Assembly (NCBI GenBank): GCA_013146195.2
Contig: CM028379.1
Coordinates: forward strand, 110,416,168-110,480,167
From: Codonopsis lanceolata
Taxonomy: Eukaryota > Streptophyta > Magnoliopsida > Asterales > Campanulaceae
Length of the DNA: 64,000 bases
Direction: 5' to 3'
The notes beneath the pieces are model-generated. The model did no database searches and was not told where the DNA came from. It saw only the letters and a list, made by a program, of their open reading frames with translations. Each line of letters starts with the position of its first letter. The first letter of the stretch is position 1. Positions 10,634 to 21,576 of this stretch are shown piece by piece. The position numbers and the translations under genes were made by a program.

Positions 10634-11424
10634 TATAGATTAATATAGATTCCAAACTCATATTACTTCTTCTTTCACTATGCAAAAAAATTATTTAGTA
10701 TGTTTGTTTGTTTAATTTACATACCTCGAACTAATAAAATTTATATTATGAATATTTGCTTATATTATTAACAGTGAATTTTTTTAAGTGAATATATTAA
10801 ATTTATTTATTATTATTTACAATAATAATCATTTTTTCAGGTATTACGCTTGTAATGAATACAAGAAATAAAAATTTCTATCGATTTTCATCATTTACAA
10901 GCTCATGTATCATGTCAATTATTGATTTAACACATTGTGATTATGGTTCAAATCATTTTGTTACAGTCATTGCGATCACCAATATACATCCAACATTACT
11001 TATCTTTAATTTATTATTTTAATTTTATTTTGTCTTTTCGTTTTATTTATGTATAATTTAATTGAAAAAGATATATGTTCGTGCATTTAACGCACGGGTG
11101 TTAAACTAGTATACATAATGTTCTTTGAAAATAGTCTTGAATTTTCGTATGTGTTGTTGCTTTATTGTTGCATGAATCTTGGATCTTTGTGTATTTATAA
11201 ATAGACACATGAAAAAAAATGTTATCAAGTCTGAAAAAACTTAAAACAAAGCATCAATGAATATGTAGTGTTAACTCGTTATCATGAAATGTACACTCCA
11301 ACCTGTACATTGCTGAAGAGTCACCAAATTTTGGCACATTGTAAATGTGCACAAGTCTTACTTTCATAACCCATTCTATTTTTGAAGGATTTAAATCGCG
11401 AACCAAACTAAAAAATGGAGGCAT

Positions 11425-12370
11425 TTCTAACTGCTAAGCTTTCAGAATTCAACCTACAATTGTGTGGGAATGGTGGAACCAAGGGTTGTATTTATAATGG
11501 TTTGGAATTCATGAAAATGTGGCATGTGTATATGAGTTTTGCCACTTGTTGTCCTGTAAATTTCCTTTGTTTTCTCATTTTTTAAATTTGTAATCTATAA
11601 TAAGTGGTTTGACTGGCTTTGTTTCCCCATTTCAAGTAGTTTTAGTTGGTAGTTTAGGGGTAGTTTCTGGTTAACATGATAAATTTAGGAAATTGTGGGC
11701 AGAAAACAATGGACAAAACAGTGGTACATTATGTATTTATGAGATGGGTTACCAACACAAATCCAAAATGTTGGTATTAAAAATTGGCAAATGATATTAC
11801 GAGCTAGAGCTTGTAATATTATTACAACTTACAAGCTTTAGCATTAGAGTCGTTTGATGATTAAGTTGGTGATGATTTGGAAAGTCCGTGTCATTACTTT
11901 AAAAAAATATTTTTGATCTAACAGTGTAGAGATTTAAATAGATTTGATCAAACGGTACTAACACTAAAGCTTGTAATAATACTACAAGCTCTAGCTTGTA
12001 ATATCATACCTCTTAAAAATTTACGGTCAGAGTGAAAATTTTCTGACTGACATGATAGATCTAAGAAACTGTAATGAGAAAACAGTGGGCCACAATGCTA
12101 CATTATTTATGATAGTTTTCCAAAACAAATCTTAAAAGTTAATATTAGAAAATTACACTAAGAGAAATTTATTTGGTTGACATGATAGATCTAGGAATCT
12201 GTGATGAGAAAATAGTGGATAATTAATCATGTTTTCTCCTATTTTGTGTTCAAATGGTTTTCCAAATATAATCTTAAAATCTGGTATTACTAAATTTCGG
12301 TAAGAGAGAGAAAAGAGTTGTTGTTTATTTTTGGCAATGAGTTTTGGCGGGAAGTTGACATAATTGGAAA
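11425..12370 (-). repeat. Upstream region of RPA1-like copy A
   Basis: Homologous to 218-998 and 13723-14100. It contains the MITE at 11786-12012, which the other two copies lack, and ends in a TA microsatellite. No ORF. Confidence 0.6.
11786..12012. mobile_element. 227-bp Mutator-type MITE with visible empty site
   Basis: The inverted ends share TGATATTAC and AGCTAGAGCTTGTA blocks. A perfect 9-bp duplication TTAAAAATT lies at 11777-11785 and 12013-12021. The paralogous segment at about 573-590 keeps a single TTAAAAATT with no insertion, so the event is younger than the duplication of the RPA1-like units. Confidence 0.85.
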
Positions 12371-12377
12371 CTTTTCC

Positions 12378-12445
<68 letters not shown>

Positions 12446-12448
<3 letters not shown>

Positions 12449-12587
12449 TAGATAGATTTAGTATTTGGTTTTTAGTATGCTAAATTTGATAAAATAATTT
12501 CATTACTTAACTATTTGTAGCAATATTATTTTAACTATATTCCCTTACATGCAAAGAAAATTAAATATATCCTTTATGTCACCATTG

Positions 12588-12623
<36 letters not shown>

Positions 12624-12765
12624 TAGATAGATTTAGTATTTGGTTTTTAGTATGCTAAATTTGATAAAATAATTTCATTACTTAACTATTTGTAGCAATA
12701 TTATTTTAACTATATTCCCTTACATGCAAAGAAAATTAAATATATCCTTTATGTCACCATTGATT
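12446..12765. repeat. 145-bp perfect direct duplication between TA microsatellites
   Basis: 12446-12590 and 12621-12765 appear identical. Each begins AGATAGATAG and ends ACCATTGATT. A long TA tract lies at about 12384-12445 and another at 12591-12620. The duplicated piece is the 3' end of RPA1-like copy B. Confidence 0.9.
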
Positions 12766-13722
12766 AGCATCTTGCTTACATAGAATGTGTTTGACACTCT
12801 CACAACATCCTTAAATTTTCTAACCCGACACAATTGCAGTAGGACAATCACATGTTCTTCAATAGTTGCATCTAAGTAGTTCATCAAGTAGTCGATATAC
12901 TCCCCCCCCCTCCCACAATGTACATTGAAAAGTTCTCCCTCTACGAAAATCAAATATATTAAAAATAAAAAATTATGGACCGTTGCTCTCAAACTAACTA
13001 ATATAGTGTAATATGTATTAATGGATGATACTCATGATCTTCCAAAATAATATCGATCAATGTAGCTTGTCGTCCAACTATTTCTTTGTGTTGCGGAGAC
13101 TAGAGTGTAATCATCTTCCCTATCACATTTTCATAAAAAGAACCAAATTAATGAAAACAAATTATTAAAGCAAATTTAATCAGTTTTCAAGAAAAATATA
13201 AATGCACCTACCAATCAGTTGAGACTTTTCAACTTTATCAGGATTTGAAAAATATTCGAATAACTTTAACTCATATATATTCTATGGGAATTTTTCGTCA
13301 AATACTTCGGTCACCATTGTTTTACCAACAAAAATAATCTTATATTTTGCAATAGTGGTTTTAAATTTCATTAAATTATATGCCACAATAAAATCCTTAA
13401 TAGCATATATACATGATGTTCTTTGAAAATAGTCTTGAATTTTCGTATATGTTGTTGCTTTATTATTGCATGAATCTTGGATCCCTATGTATATATAAAT
13501 AGGCACATAAGAAAATGTTATCAAAAGTCTAAAAAAAATGAAAACAAATCATCAATGAATATGTAGTGTTACCTTATTATCATGAAATATACACTTCAAA
13601 ATATAAATTGTTGAAGAGTCACCAAATGTTGGCACATTGTAAATGTGCACAATTCTTACTTTCATAACTCATTCTATTTTTGAAGTATTTAAATCGTGAA
13701 CCAAATTGAAAAATGGAAGCAT
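12620..13722 (-). pseudogene. RPA1-like copy B, nonsense-mutated
   Basis: Same layout as copy A without the Helitron: start codon at 13722-13720, exon 1 with LVHDLNTSK, then YAIKDFIVAYNLMKFKTTIA and YKIIFVGKTMVTEVFDEKFP at about 13440-13285. The second OB fold at about 12910-12725 contains YVIVLLQ-like and RVRKFKDVVRVSN motifs. The tryptophan codon TGG of copy A is TGA here (13671-13669), so exon 1 stops after about 18 codons. A C9 run near 12902 disrupts the second fold further. It shows what the uninterrupted gene structure was. Confidence 0.7.
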
Positions 13723-14100
13723 TTCTAACTCCTAAGGTTCTAGAATTCAGCCTATAATTGTGTGGGAATGGTGGAACCAAGGGGGCTATATTTATAATGG
13801 TTTGGAAGTCATGAAAATGTGGCAATCGTATATGAGTTTTTCCACTTGTTGTCATGTAAATTTCCTTTGTTTTCTCTTTTTTTTTTTTTAAAAAAATTGT
13901 AATCTATAGTAAGTGGTTTGATCGGCTTTGTTTGCCCATTTCAGTAGTTTTAGTTGGCATTTTTAGTGTTGTTTCTGGTTGACATGATAGATTTAAAAAA
14001 ATGTAGGCAGAAAACAGTAAACAAAACAGTGGCACATTATTTATTTATCAGATGGGTTACCAACACAAATCCAAAATGCTAGTATTAGAAATCTACGATA
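13723..14100 (-). repeat. Upstream region of RPA1-like copy B
   Basis: Third copy of the RPA1-like 5' flank, shorter than at 218-998 and 11425-12370. Homology fades at about 14100, the right edge of the cluster. Confidence 0.55.
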
Positions 14101-14743
14101 AGAATATATCCTCATATTCCTAATCTTCTTACACAAAAAATTTAAATTTACCCCCTCCCCCCAAACCGGTCACACACACAAATAAACAAATAGATTCTTT
14201 TTTTTTCCTTCTTCATCAAGTAGAAAAAATCTTCACTCTTCTATATGGCCTCTCTAAGAATAACTCCAAGAAGATATATTGGAGATGTTCTAATCGATTA
14301 TTAAAAGTGTTGTTTTATTAAAAAACTTAATTTTCAAACGAGAATTCTTTAATCGAAACGAAGAAAATACTAATTTACATTTACTTGTTATTCATAAATT
14401 AAATATAAGCCCGATCTCATGAACTTTAACTGACTATTAAACTCGAGTCAATAACTATTTTTAATTTATATGTCAAATTAAAATGATGATTATCTAGGAA
14501 AAAGAGGTACAACAGTAGATTCATGCAATAGGAAATGGATGACGTGTACAAGCGAGGCGAGACGAGGCGAATTTCACGTTTTAAGGCCAATAGCAAAACA
14601 AAAGTCGGGCCAACTTTTGGCTGAAAGATTCCAGTTAAGGTTTTGTGGGACTGTACTCCGTGAAGCAAGACATTTGCTTGAATTTGCAGGAATTGTAACT
14701 CAAGGAAAGGAGATTTTAGTTTTTTGTCGGGGGAGAAAAAATA
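14101..14743 (+). promoter_or_regulatory. 5' flank and leader of the UBC27-like gene
   Basis: AT-rich DNA becomes more GC-balanced from about 14535, as expected for a transcribed leader. An ACGTG core lies at about 14540 and an ATTTATATG TATA-like stretch at about 14465. Upstream ATGs exist in this region, including one that opens a long overlapping frame, but its protein shows no known domain. The transcription start cannot be placed from sequence alone. Confidence 0.4.
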
Positions 14744-17700
14744 ATGGTGGATTCGGTAAGAGTACAGAGAGAATTATCGCATTTCAACAGAGACCTGAGC
14801 GTTTCAAAAATGAGCTTGGTACCGGCCGGCGACAGTCTCTCTCATCTTACCGCCACCATACCCGGCCCTATCTCCACCCCATACGAAGGGGGTACTTTCA
14901 AAATCGATATAACTCTTCCAGGTCTCTCTCTCTGTATACGTATATGTGATTGCTTGTGTGTGTGATCGCTCGCAACCTGACCTAAATATGTCTCTGTAGT
15001 CTGTAAGCTTAAGGGACCTAGTTCTGTCTCCGTGATTTCTATTTAGGCGATTTTTGATGACTTTTACAGTTTGTCTTTTGGTAATCGATTCATACGATCA
15101 CATGCAGAACTAGGTCTTTGTTGAATTGCGCTAATTCTCCTTTATATAAAAGAATGTGTGTGTGTGTGTGTGTGTGTTCGCTCTGCATTTGAGAACTTTT
15201 AATTTTAATCATCTGCTTGATGGAGCTTACCTGACCTGGGTCTGTCTCTGTGATTTCTCTTTAGGCAATTTTCGATGATTTTTATGGTCTGTTTTTGGTA
15301 ATTGAATGATCCGATCACATGCAACACTAAAATGTATCGTAGGATCAACTTAGAATTTTATTCTAATATGATTGATTTGTGTATTTATTGAACTCTGTTC
15401 TGCTGCAGACATTGTTTTTTGCTAGTAGCGGAAACAGATATCATACGATTGATAAAATTATGGGAACTGCGAGGTTTTGACTTGTGAGCTTCAATTTGCC
15501 ACAAATTGTTCATGATTGTTTGGAGAAGGGACATGTTAAAAACTGTTAATTGATCCATTTGACGTTGAGGTTACTAGGTTTCCGGAACAAACTTTTACGA
15601 AAATAATAAAAGTGTGTGTAAAGCTTGAGACTTTTAGGTCCACATAGCAGTGATGAAGCCATGAATTGAGAGAATTAAAGCAGACCCACAAAGAAGTTGT
15701 GGCTTACAATTTGAGAACATTTGGTTGAGCTCTTGCTTTGATGAAGCTTGCGTGACCTAGTTCTGTCTTATTGATTTGCATTTAGGCAATTTTGATGATA
15801 TGCACGGTCTGTTTTTCGTAATCAAGTGACTGATCACATGCCGCACGGCTCCCTCGGTTCCAACCGAAAATAGTTCACTTTCTTTATAGAAAAGTAAACA
15901 TGTGATGATATCAAATCTATTTTTAACATGCATTTATTAGGTTCTATGTAATAAAATTCTAATAATTGAAACTACATTAAAAATCTTATCAATTGCAAAT
16001 GTGCGGGTCAAAAAATTATTCTAAGTGGATTGATTTGTATATTTCTTGCACTTTGTTCTAATGTAGGTATTCTACTTTGTCCATAGCTGCAAAGATTACC
16101 GACAATAAAACAGCGAATTGCAAGGTTTTGAAATCTGAGCTTCAATTAGCCACCAATAGTTGGGAGACGGGGACATGCTCAGAACCTTAGGTGATCCATA
16201 TAATGTTTGATTACTAGGGTCCCGGAACAAACTCTTATGAAAATGATCAAAGTCCGTGTATGCGATTCTCAACTTTAATGAGAAACATAACAGATATGCT
16301 AAAGACGACAAATTCAATGTGATCAACTGCAAAATCTTTTACTAAAACGACAAAGTTGATGCATTTAATTTGCCTTATCTTTAATATTGGTTGTTAACAA
16401 CACGTTAGCTTGTGGCCTACAGGAAGACATTTAATACAAATTATCGGGATAGCCAAGAACAGTTTTATGTATTAAGATGCTAATTATTTATGTGAAATGC
16501 TTACAAAGACCTGGACACTTATTAAGAATCTTTAGAAATATTTTGCATTTGAAATGTTTCTATATGATTGGGAGCATTTGCCAACGCATTGATGAGCATT
16601 CCCAAAGCCAAACCTTTCTGAAATTGAACTCGTTAGAAGTACATTGTCATGAACTCGTCAACAGGACCCTACTTTTATTTAATATGATTCTCAGGGTGAA
16701 TAGCTGCTCTGTAAACTTCTGCATCTAAAGTAAAATTTAGCTTAACTTTTCTAAATTCAAAGCTTTTACACAGCAAGGTCATGGCTCCTACATGATGATG
16801 CTTCACGATGAAGTAATATTATTTTATATTTATTGCTGAGATGCTCTCTATATTAGATAGATGCTAGTACCACTTGTACGTAATTCTTTGCAAAAACGAG
16901 CATTGTCTTAAAATCATTTGATTTTTAAATAGACCATATCTTCCCATGGGTAGTGGTTGGCTTGAATATACATCACGCTAGTACTTTGTGATAACTTTGT
17001 CCATGTATTGTTGGGACCTTGGGTTGAAAGTGGCAGCATATATGGAATAAGCTCATTGGCATTGACGTAGTACTTATTAACCTTCTGTTTTGCAGACGGA
17101 TACCCCTTTGTGCCTCCTAAGATGAAGTTCATAACAAAAGTCTGGTAAGAAAAATAAAACATCTTTTATGCCATCATTATAGCTCTCACTTCTAATATAA
17201 ACCATGCCCCAACGACTTACCTTTTTCATCTACATGTCAAAAGGCATCCTAATATTAGCAGTATGAATGGTGCTATTTGTCTGGACATCTTGAAAAACCA
17301 ATGGAGTCCAGCGCTGAACCTCAAAACTGCTCTCCTTTCTTTGCAAGCACTGCTCTCAACTCCTGAGCCTCGTGACCCCCAAGATGCTGTTGTTGCCCAG
17401 CAGGTAAAAGTTTCTTCCCATCACTTAATTTTTTCCTTTCACCTTTTAGGTTTTGGTATTGTTAACTTTTTACAATTTTTCTTTTTGTGAGTACAGTACC
17501 TCAATGACTATTCTACCTTTCTCGGCACGGCACGATATTGGACTGAGACTTTTGCTAAGGTGTCGAACGTTGGGTTGGAAGAAAAGGTATTTATAGACTT
17601 CATAATCGCTTTCCTTGAATTAACACGTCTTACTGAGAAAATTCAAGAAATGGTTCACAAAATTCTCGAAATGGATATTGAGCTGTGATGGTTAATTGTT

Positions 17701-17854
17701 GGCTCGAAATGGATATTGAGCTGTGATGGTTAATTGTTGGCTGCAGGTGCAGAAACTGGTAGAGATGGGCTTCCCTGAAGATTTGGTTAGGACAGCCCTT
17801 GAAGCTGCTGAGGGTGATGAAAACTTGGCACTAGAAAAGCTGTGCTCATGTTAA
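14744..17854 (+). CDS. UBC27: Ubiquitin-conjugating enzyme E2 with UBA domain, UBC27-like
   Basis: Five exons (14744-14921, 17096-17144, 17244-17403, 17497-17586, 17747-17854) join in frame across GT-AG introns to give 194 residues, close to Arabidopsis UBC27 as I recall it. The UBC fold spans about residues 5-150. The HPN motif is at 77-79 and the catalytic cysteine at 88 in GAICLDIL. PFVPPK at 63-68 and QWSPAL after the cysteine are family hallmarks. A C-terminal UBA domain (about 160-194, with LVEMGFP) distinguishes UBC27 from most E2s and would bind ubiquitin. E2s accept ubiquitin from E1 on the cysteine and pass it on with an E3, in the cytosol and nucleus. The start gives the conserved MVD.VR.QREL N-terminus. 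It is the only intact host gene in the window. Confidence 0.95.
15008..16290 (+). repeat. Partially triplicated segment inside UBC27 intron 1
   Basis: A block beginning GACCTAGTTCTGTCT and ending near GATCACATGC occurs at about 15008-15115, 15232-15330 and 15749-15850. For the second and third, homology continues downstream to about 15640 and 16290, including TGAGCTTCAATT and CCGGAACAAACT. Divergence is substantial, so the duplications are old. A GT microsatellite lies at about 15155-15177. Confidence 0.8.
17665..17740 (+). repeat. 38-bp perfect tandem duplication next to the exon 5 acceptor
   Basis: 17665-17702 and 17703-17740 are identical, starting CTCGAAATGGATATTGAGCT. The second copy abuts the CTGCAG acceptor before exon 5, so branch-point candidates in this interval are doubled. 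Confidence 0.95.
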
Positions 17855-18120
17855 AGTTTCATTTCTTGGTTCAAACCTTTTCATATGCTTGAATATTCCT
17901 TCTTATGTGAATGTATCGTGATCCTATTCTACTTCACCATATGACTTCTTTATGTAGCTGCAAAACCTGGTTGTTTCTCCTCAGGAGGCACCACATGAGA
18001 GTTGTCGAGGAAGAGATTGTTAGTGTAACTGTGTGACATCTCTTTGGACATTTATCAGTTTTTTGCTCCTTTTGTTTCAATGTAAAATATTTCCTGAAAA
18101 TATAAAACAGTCATAGTTTC
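17855..18120 (+). terminator. 3' UTR and polyadenylation region of UBC27-like gene
   Basis: AT-rich DNA after the TAA, with several weak near-upstream A-rich motifs and a TTTTGCTCCTTTTGTTTC plus AATGTAAAAT stretch at about 18060-18110. A plausible poly(A) site lies near 18100; the exact cleavage site cannot be read from sequence. Confidence 0.4.
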
Positions 18121-20267
18121 AACTTTACCATGATTATCTAGATCATTCTCTTTTCTGTAGATATTTTTTGTAACTGCAATATCTGAGACGTGACGTAATT
18201 AATTTTGGCAAAAGGATTCGCTCACTGTGAACTGTGAACTGTGAAGTGCATGCGGGTTCATATATGTCTCATCCACTGTGTTGTTGTGCAATGGTGATAG
18301 AAGGGTTCGGATGGAGAAGTAGCGCAACAGCTAGACATCAAAACTCACTATCTGAAATGAGAAATTATTAGCATACGATACTATGATATTCAGGGTTGAC
18401 GCAGGGTAATGGGCTAAACTCTAAAGTTAGCAGCCACTAAGTGCCCAATTGGCTCTATGGATACATTGTAGGGCTGACGATTGGGTGAGTTGGGTCGAAA
18501 CGGGTTGTGACCCATTATAATCCAAAATTAAACGTATCGAAATGGATAACAGGTTTGTCTTATTTTAATCCGACTCAAATCAACTCGTTATTTCTTTATG
18601 TCGAAATGGGTAACCCGTTTCGATCAAAAAATAACGGGTCGGTTGGTCGAGTGATTTTTAATCCGGGTTGGACGCGTTAGCAGATTGTAATTGCGAGGCC
18701 TAGCACATTGGATTGCAAAACTTAGTTTCCAAAATTACCATAAAGGCTAAAGCCAACCAACTAGTTCTGCATTCCCAACACATAAAAACGAAAAAAAAAA
18801 AAAATGCTAGTCTGCTACAATACACAAGAATATAACTCTTCAAGTCACAAAAGATAAAGACGATGTTCCTCGTAAAAAGAGACAAAATAATACTCTCTGG
18901 TCTCTATGTTAAAAAAAATCTCACTTTCTATTAGTTTATCCCCCCAAAAAATGTCATTTATAATTTTAATACTACAATTTAAAGAATATACGAATATAAT
19001 TATTGATATGTTGAGTATTTTCCTTTGAAACTCGTGTACAAGTGAGACCTACCATTGAACCTTGAGCATATGGATATTGTACAATACAAGCCTCTTTATT
19101 CCCTTGACCTATTTGAATTTTGTAGATATTTTCTTTTTAATTGATAATTGATATATGTTATATCGATCACAATTCTTTATTGTTTTTAATTATTTCTGGA
19201 AAGTAGGCAAACGAAGAGAGTGAAGGAAAGATTAGGTTGCCATTGTCTTTGTTCTTGGTCACATTTTGCACACCTTACTTTAGCAACTAAACATTTTGTC
19301 ACGTACAATTTGGTTTCCCCCAACACCTTACTTTAGAAGATAATTACAAAATATATAGTATATACATCTGATTATGTTAATTTGGCCCAAATCGACCCGT
19401 TAATTTTTTCGAATCAAAAATATTAACGAATCAGATTAGGTCAGTTAATATTTAAATCGGATAGATTGTATTAACAAATTTTATATTGTAATTTTCAGGT
19501 CTATATGTAAGCTGCTATTTTAATCTTGGGCAGTCCATGAGGCAGTGACGCTTCCTCTATCAATCTCCAACCTTTCAGCGCACTCCATTCTCCCCTCAAC
19601 CAAAGACGTTCCCACTATTCCTTGGGAGGAGGGTTTGACCAGAAATTTCCACGTAAACTACTTTATTGAAAATTAAGCTGCATTTCCATGGGAATCGTTG
19701 GTCCACAATTATATTCAAATAGATTAGTGGGAGTGAATAACTTATGATGTTAATTTATTTTAAAAAATTGACATTCATAAAAAGTAAATTTAAAGGCATG
19801 AGTAATCTGCATAGGAAACATGTCTGCTGGTAACTTGGAACAGTAGACTTGCTCTGAACAAAGTAATGAATTATGTTGGCAAACTGTTAATAAATCTGAT
19901 CACGCCAAAAATGTGGTGACCTTCTTGCGTCGTGTCCAAGGTGCCGAAAGTAATGTCATGTCAGGGTCGTGGTCCGATGGAGATCGTCATGGTAGGATAT
20001 CTGACTTGTAAAGTTTACAAAATGAAACACCGTGAGTGGGTGGGGTATCCCCACAAACCCTCTGGTGTGATAATCAGTATATGATAACGAGAGAGATAAA
20101 ATATAGGGAGATAAAATGTTGTATATGATAATGAGAGAGATAAAATGGAGGGAGTGTGTATGTAAACAGCGGGAGAGCAAGAGATGAGGGAGAGTTCCTT
20201 GTGTTTTGCTAGAGAAAAGAGAATCTGTCTGAATATGGGAAAGTTTCCCCAAATTTATACTAATGAG
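18121..20267. other. Intergenic region
   Basis: No supported gene. About 18475-18680 holds repeated short words such as GTCGAAACGGGT and AACGGGTCGG in both orientations, typical of small inverted-repeat elements, but I could not define ends. A 37-bp near-repeat (ATATGATAA.GAGAGAGATA) occurs at about 20079 and 20124. Short frames on either strand have no recognisable domain. Confidence 0.6.
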
Positions 20268-21507
20268 TGTTGTTTCTCATTGTATCTTGATTTACATTTG
20301 TTTATTTATTACATTAGGTTCTATCCTTAGTGGCTAAATGGGATGCGTACTAGTTAGCGTGGCAACTGTGTATAGAACTTTACCTTAAAATAGTTTTCTA
20401 GACTTCACAGGTTTCAGCGGAAGACTTCGGCTGAAAGCTTCACCAACAGACTTCAAACAACCTCAAGCGGCAGACCTTGTCTACACCTGGAAAGCATGAC
20501 GTGTCCAGCTTTTCTAGATACCAAGCTTTAGTGGATTATTTAATTCAGCTTTTACATAGTTTGAATTTGAATTGAATCCATCTTTGAATCAGTGTTTGAA
20601 TTCTTAGACAAGCCCTTCTAGCTTTTCCGAAAAAGCATGAAGACTTTCGCCTCCTGAATGTGACAGAGCAAGTGCATAGTCTGACACAACCAGACTGTGC
20701 CAATGCAACTCTGCTTGTCTCCCTCCTGCCAGTTGCTGCACCTACTCCTTTCCATTCCCTGATCAGCCCCAGTTGAAGATGAATTCAACAAAGCAGCTCC
20801 AGACATTTAAAGCAATTAACATAATAGAGCTGTTACTCACTTCGTCTTCCCCAACGGTCTCAAGGATGCACAGCTATAAATACTGCCATTAAAGATTGAA
20901 GAAAAAATGCTATGAATCTATCCAACAACATCAAGCTTTATACTCAGTACATTCAAGAGATCATTAACTGATCAACGGAGTCCTCAACAACAACAAGAAG
21001 ATCCGCATCAACTCTTAATCATTTGCTTCTTATTATTGTAATTTTTACTATTCTTCTGCACATTATTCTATTTTTTCAGATATTCAATTTCCCCACCCCC
21101 AAACACAAGTCAAATATTTTGTACATGATCAATTGGATATTTCTGTAATATAACTAGTGGAAAATATAGTGCACATTTAAATCCAAAGTTGATTGCTTTG
21201 GTGGTGGACGTAGCACTCTTTATAGTGCGAACCATCTCAAAATACATGTGTTCCTTACTTACTGTTATATATTGTCTTCATTGTATTTATTTATTCCATA
21301 GAGCAGCAAACTTAAGTAATCAGCTAAGTCTACCGGTAGTGCATAACCAGCAGACTTAGTCTGTCTTCCTTATAAGTCTTCCGCTACTTCAATCTTCTTA
21401 ATAAATTGTAAGTGCTTGTTCTAGGAATTATTACGAAAAGTTTTAAGTGTTAATAAGCTATTCAACCCCCCCCTTCTAACTTATTATTGTGCCCATTAGG
21501 ACTAACA
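20268..21507 (+). repeat. 5' LTR of Sirevirus-type element
   Basis: 1240 bp, TG...CA ends, and about 22 bp shorter than the 3' LTR because of indels. It contains a TATAAATA box and a CCAGCAGACTTA motif at 21347 that recurs through the element. Confidence 0.9.
20875..20882 (+). promoter_or_regulatory. TATA box of Sirevirus 5' LTR
   Basis: TATAAATA, also present in the 3' LTR at 57991-57998. Confidence 0.65.
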
Positions 21508-21509
21508 AT

Positions 21510-21522
21510 TGGTATCAGAACT
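21510..21522 (+). other. Primer binding site, Sirevirus-type element
   Basis: TGGTATCAGAACT, two bases after the LTR end, matches the usual copia PBS complementary to initiator tRNA-Met (TGGTATCAGAGC) with one change. Confidence 0.85.
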
Positions 21523-21576
21523 AAACTTTTCGAAAACTAGTTTTTCCAAGATTAACCTCTTGAGAGACACGATCCA

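Larger units (their letters stand above)
9617..11109 (+). mobile_element. Helitron, 3' part (second copy of the family)
   Basis: It ends with the hairpin CGTGC (11080-11084)/GCACG (11092-11096) and a terminal CTAG at 11106-11109. The tail GGTGTNANACTAG is shared with the Helitron ending at 5733. The next base resumes RPA1-like coding DNA that copy B has uninterrupted. The 5' end is not identifiable: it should lie left of the solo LTR, near 8804-8890, but a TA microsatellite covers that zone. The interior is AT-rich and non-coding, with two smaller elements inside. Confidence 0.7.
8092..11424 (-). pseudogene. RPA1-like (replication protein A 70 kDa subunit-like) copy A, split by insertions
   Basis: Read on the minus strand. 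Exon 1 (11424-11276) starts MPPFFSLVRDLNPSK, matching the LNP..W.MKVR opening of plant RPA1 DNA-binding domain A. A donor at 11275 and an acceptor before 11184 join it in frame to SKIHATIK, the conserved G.KIHAT motif. Coding is cut at 11110 by a Helitron and resumes at about 8804 (KYKIIFVGKTMVTEVF). The next piece at about 8575-8447 contains NVIGKLI, and 8349-8164 encodes the second OB fold with VIVLLKLFRVRKFKDVVRVS. RPA binds single-stranded DNA in replication and repair. C-terminal domains are not visible, and the insertions make this copy non-functional. Confidence 0.7.

Noticed and set aside
14539..14949. 136-codon frame overlapping UBC27 exon 1
   Set aside because: It runs through the leader, exon 1 in another frame and the start of intron 1; no domain and no conserved motif.
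19956..20252. 98-codon minus-strand frame in the intergenic region
   Set aside because: Low-complexity Ser/Leu/His content from GAGAGA-type repeats; no homology recognised.
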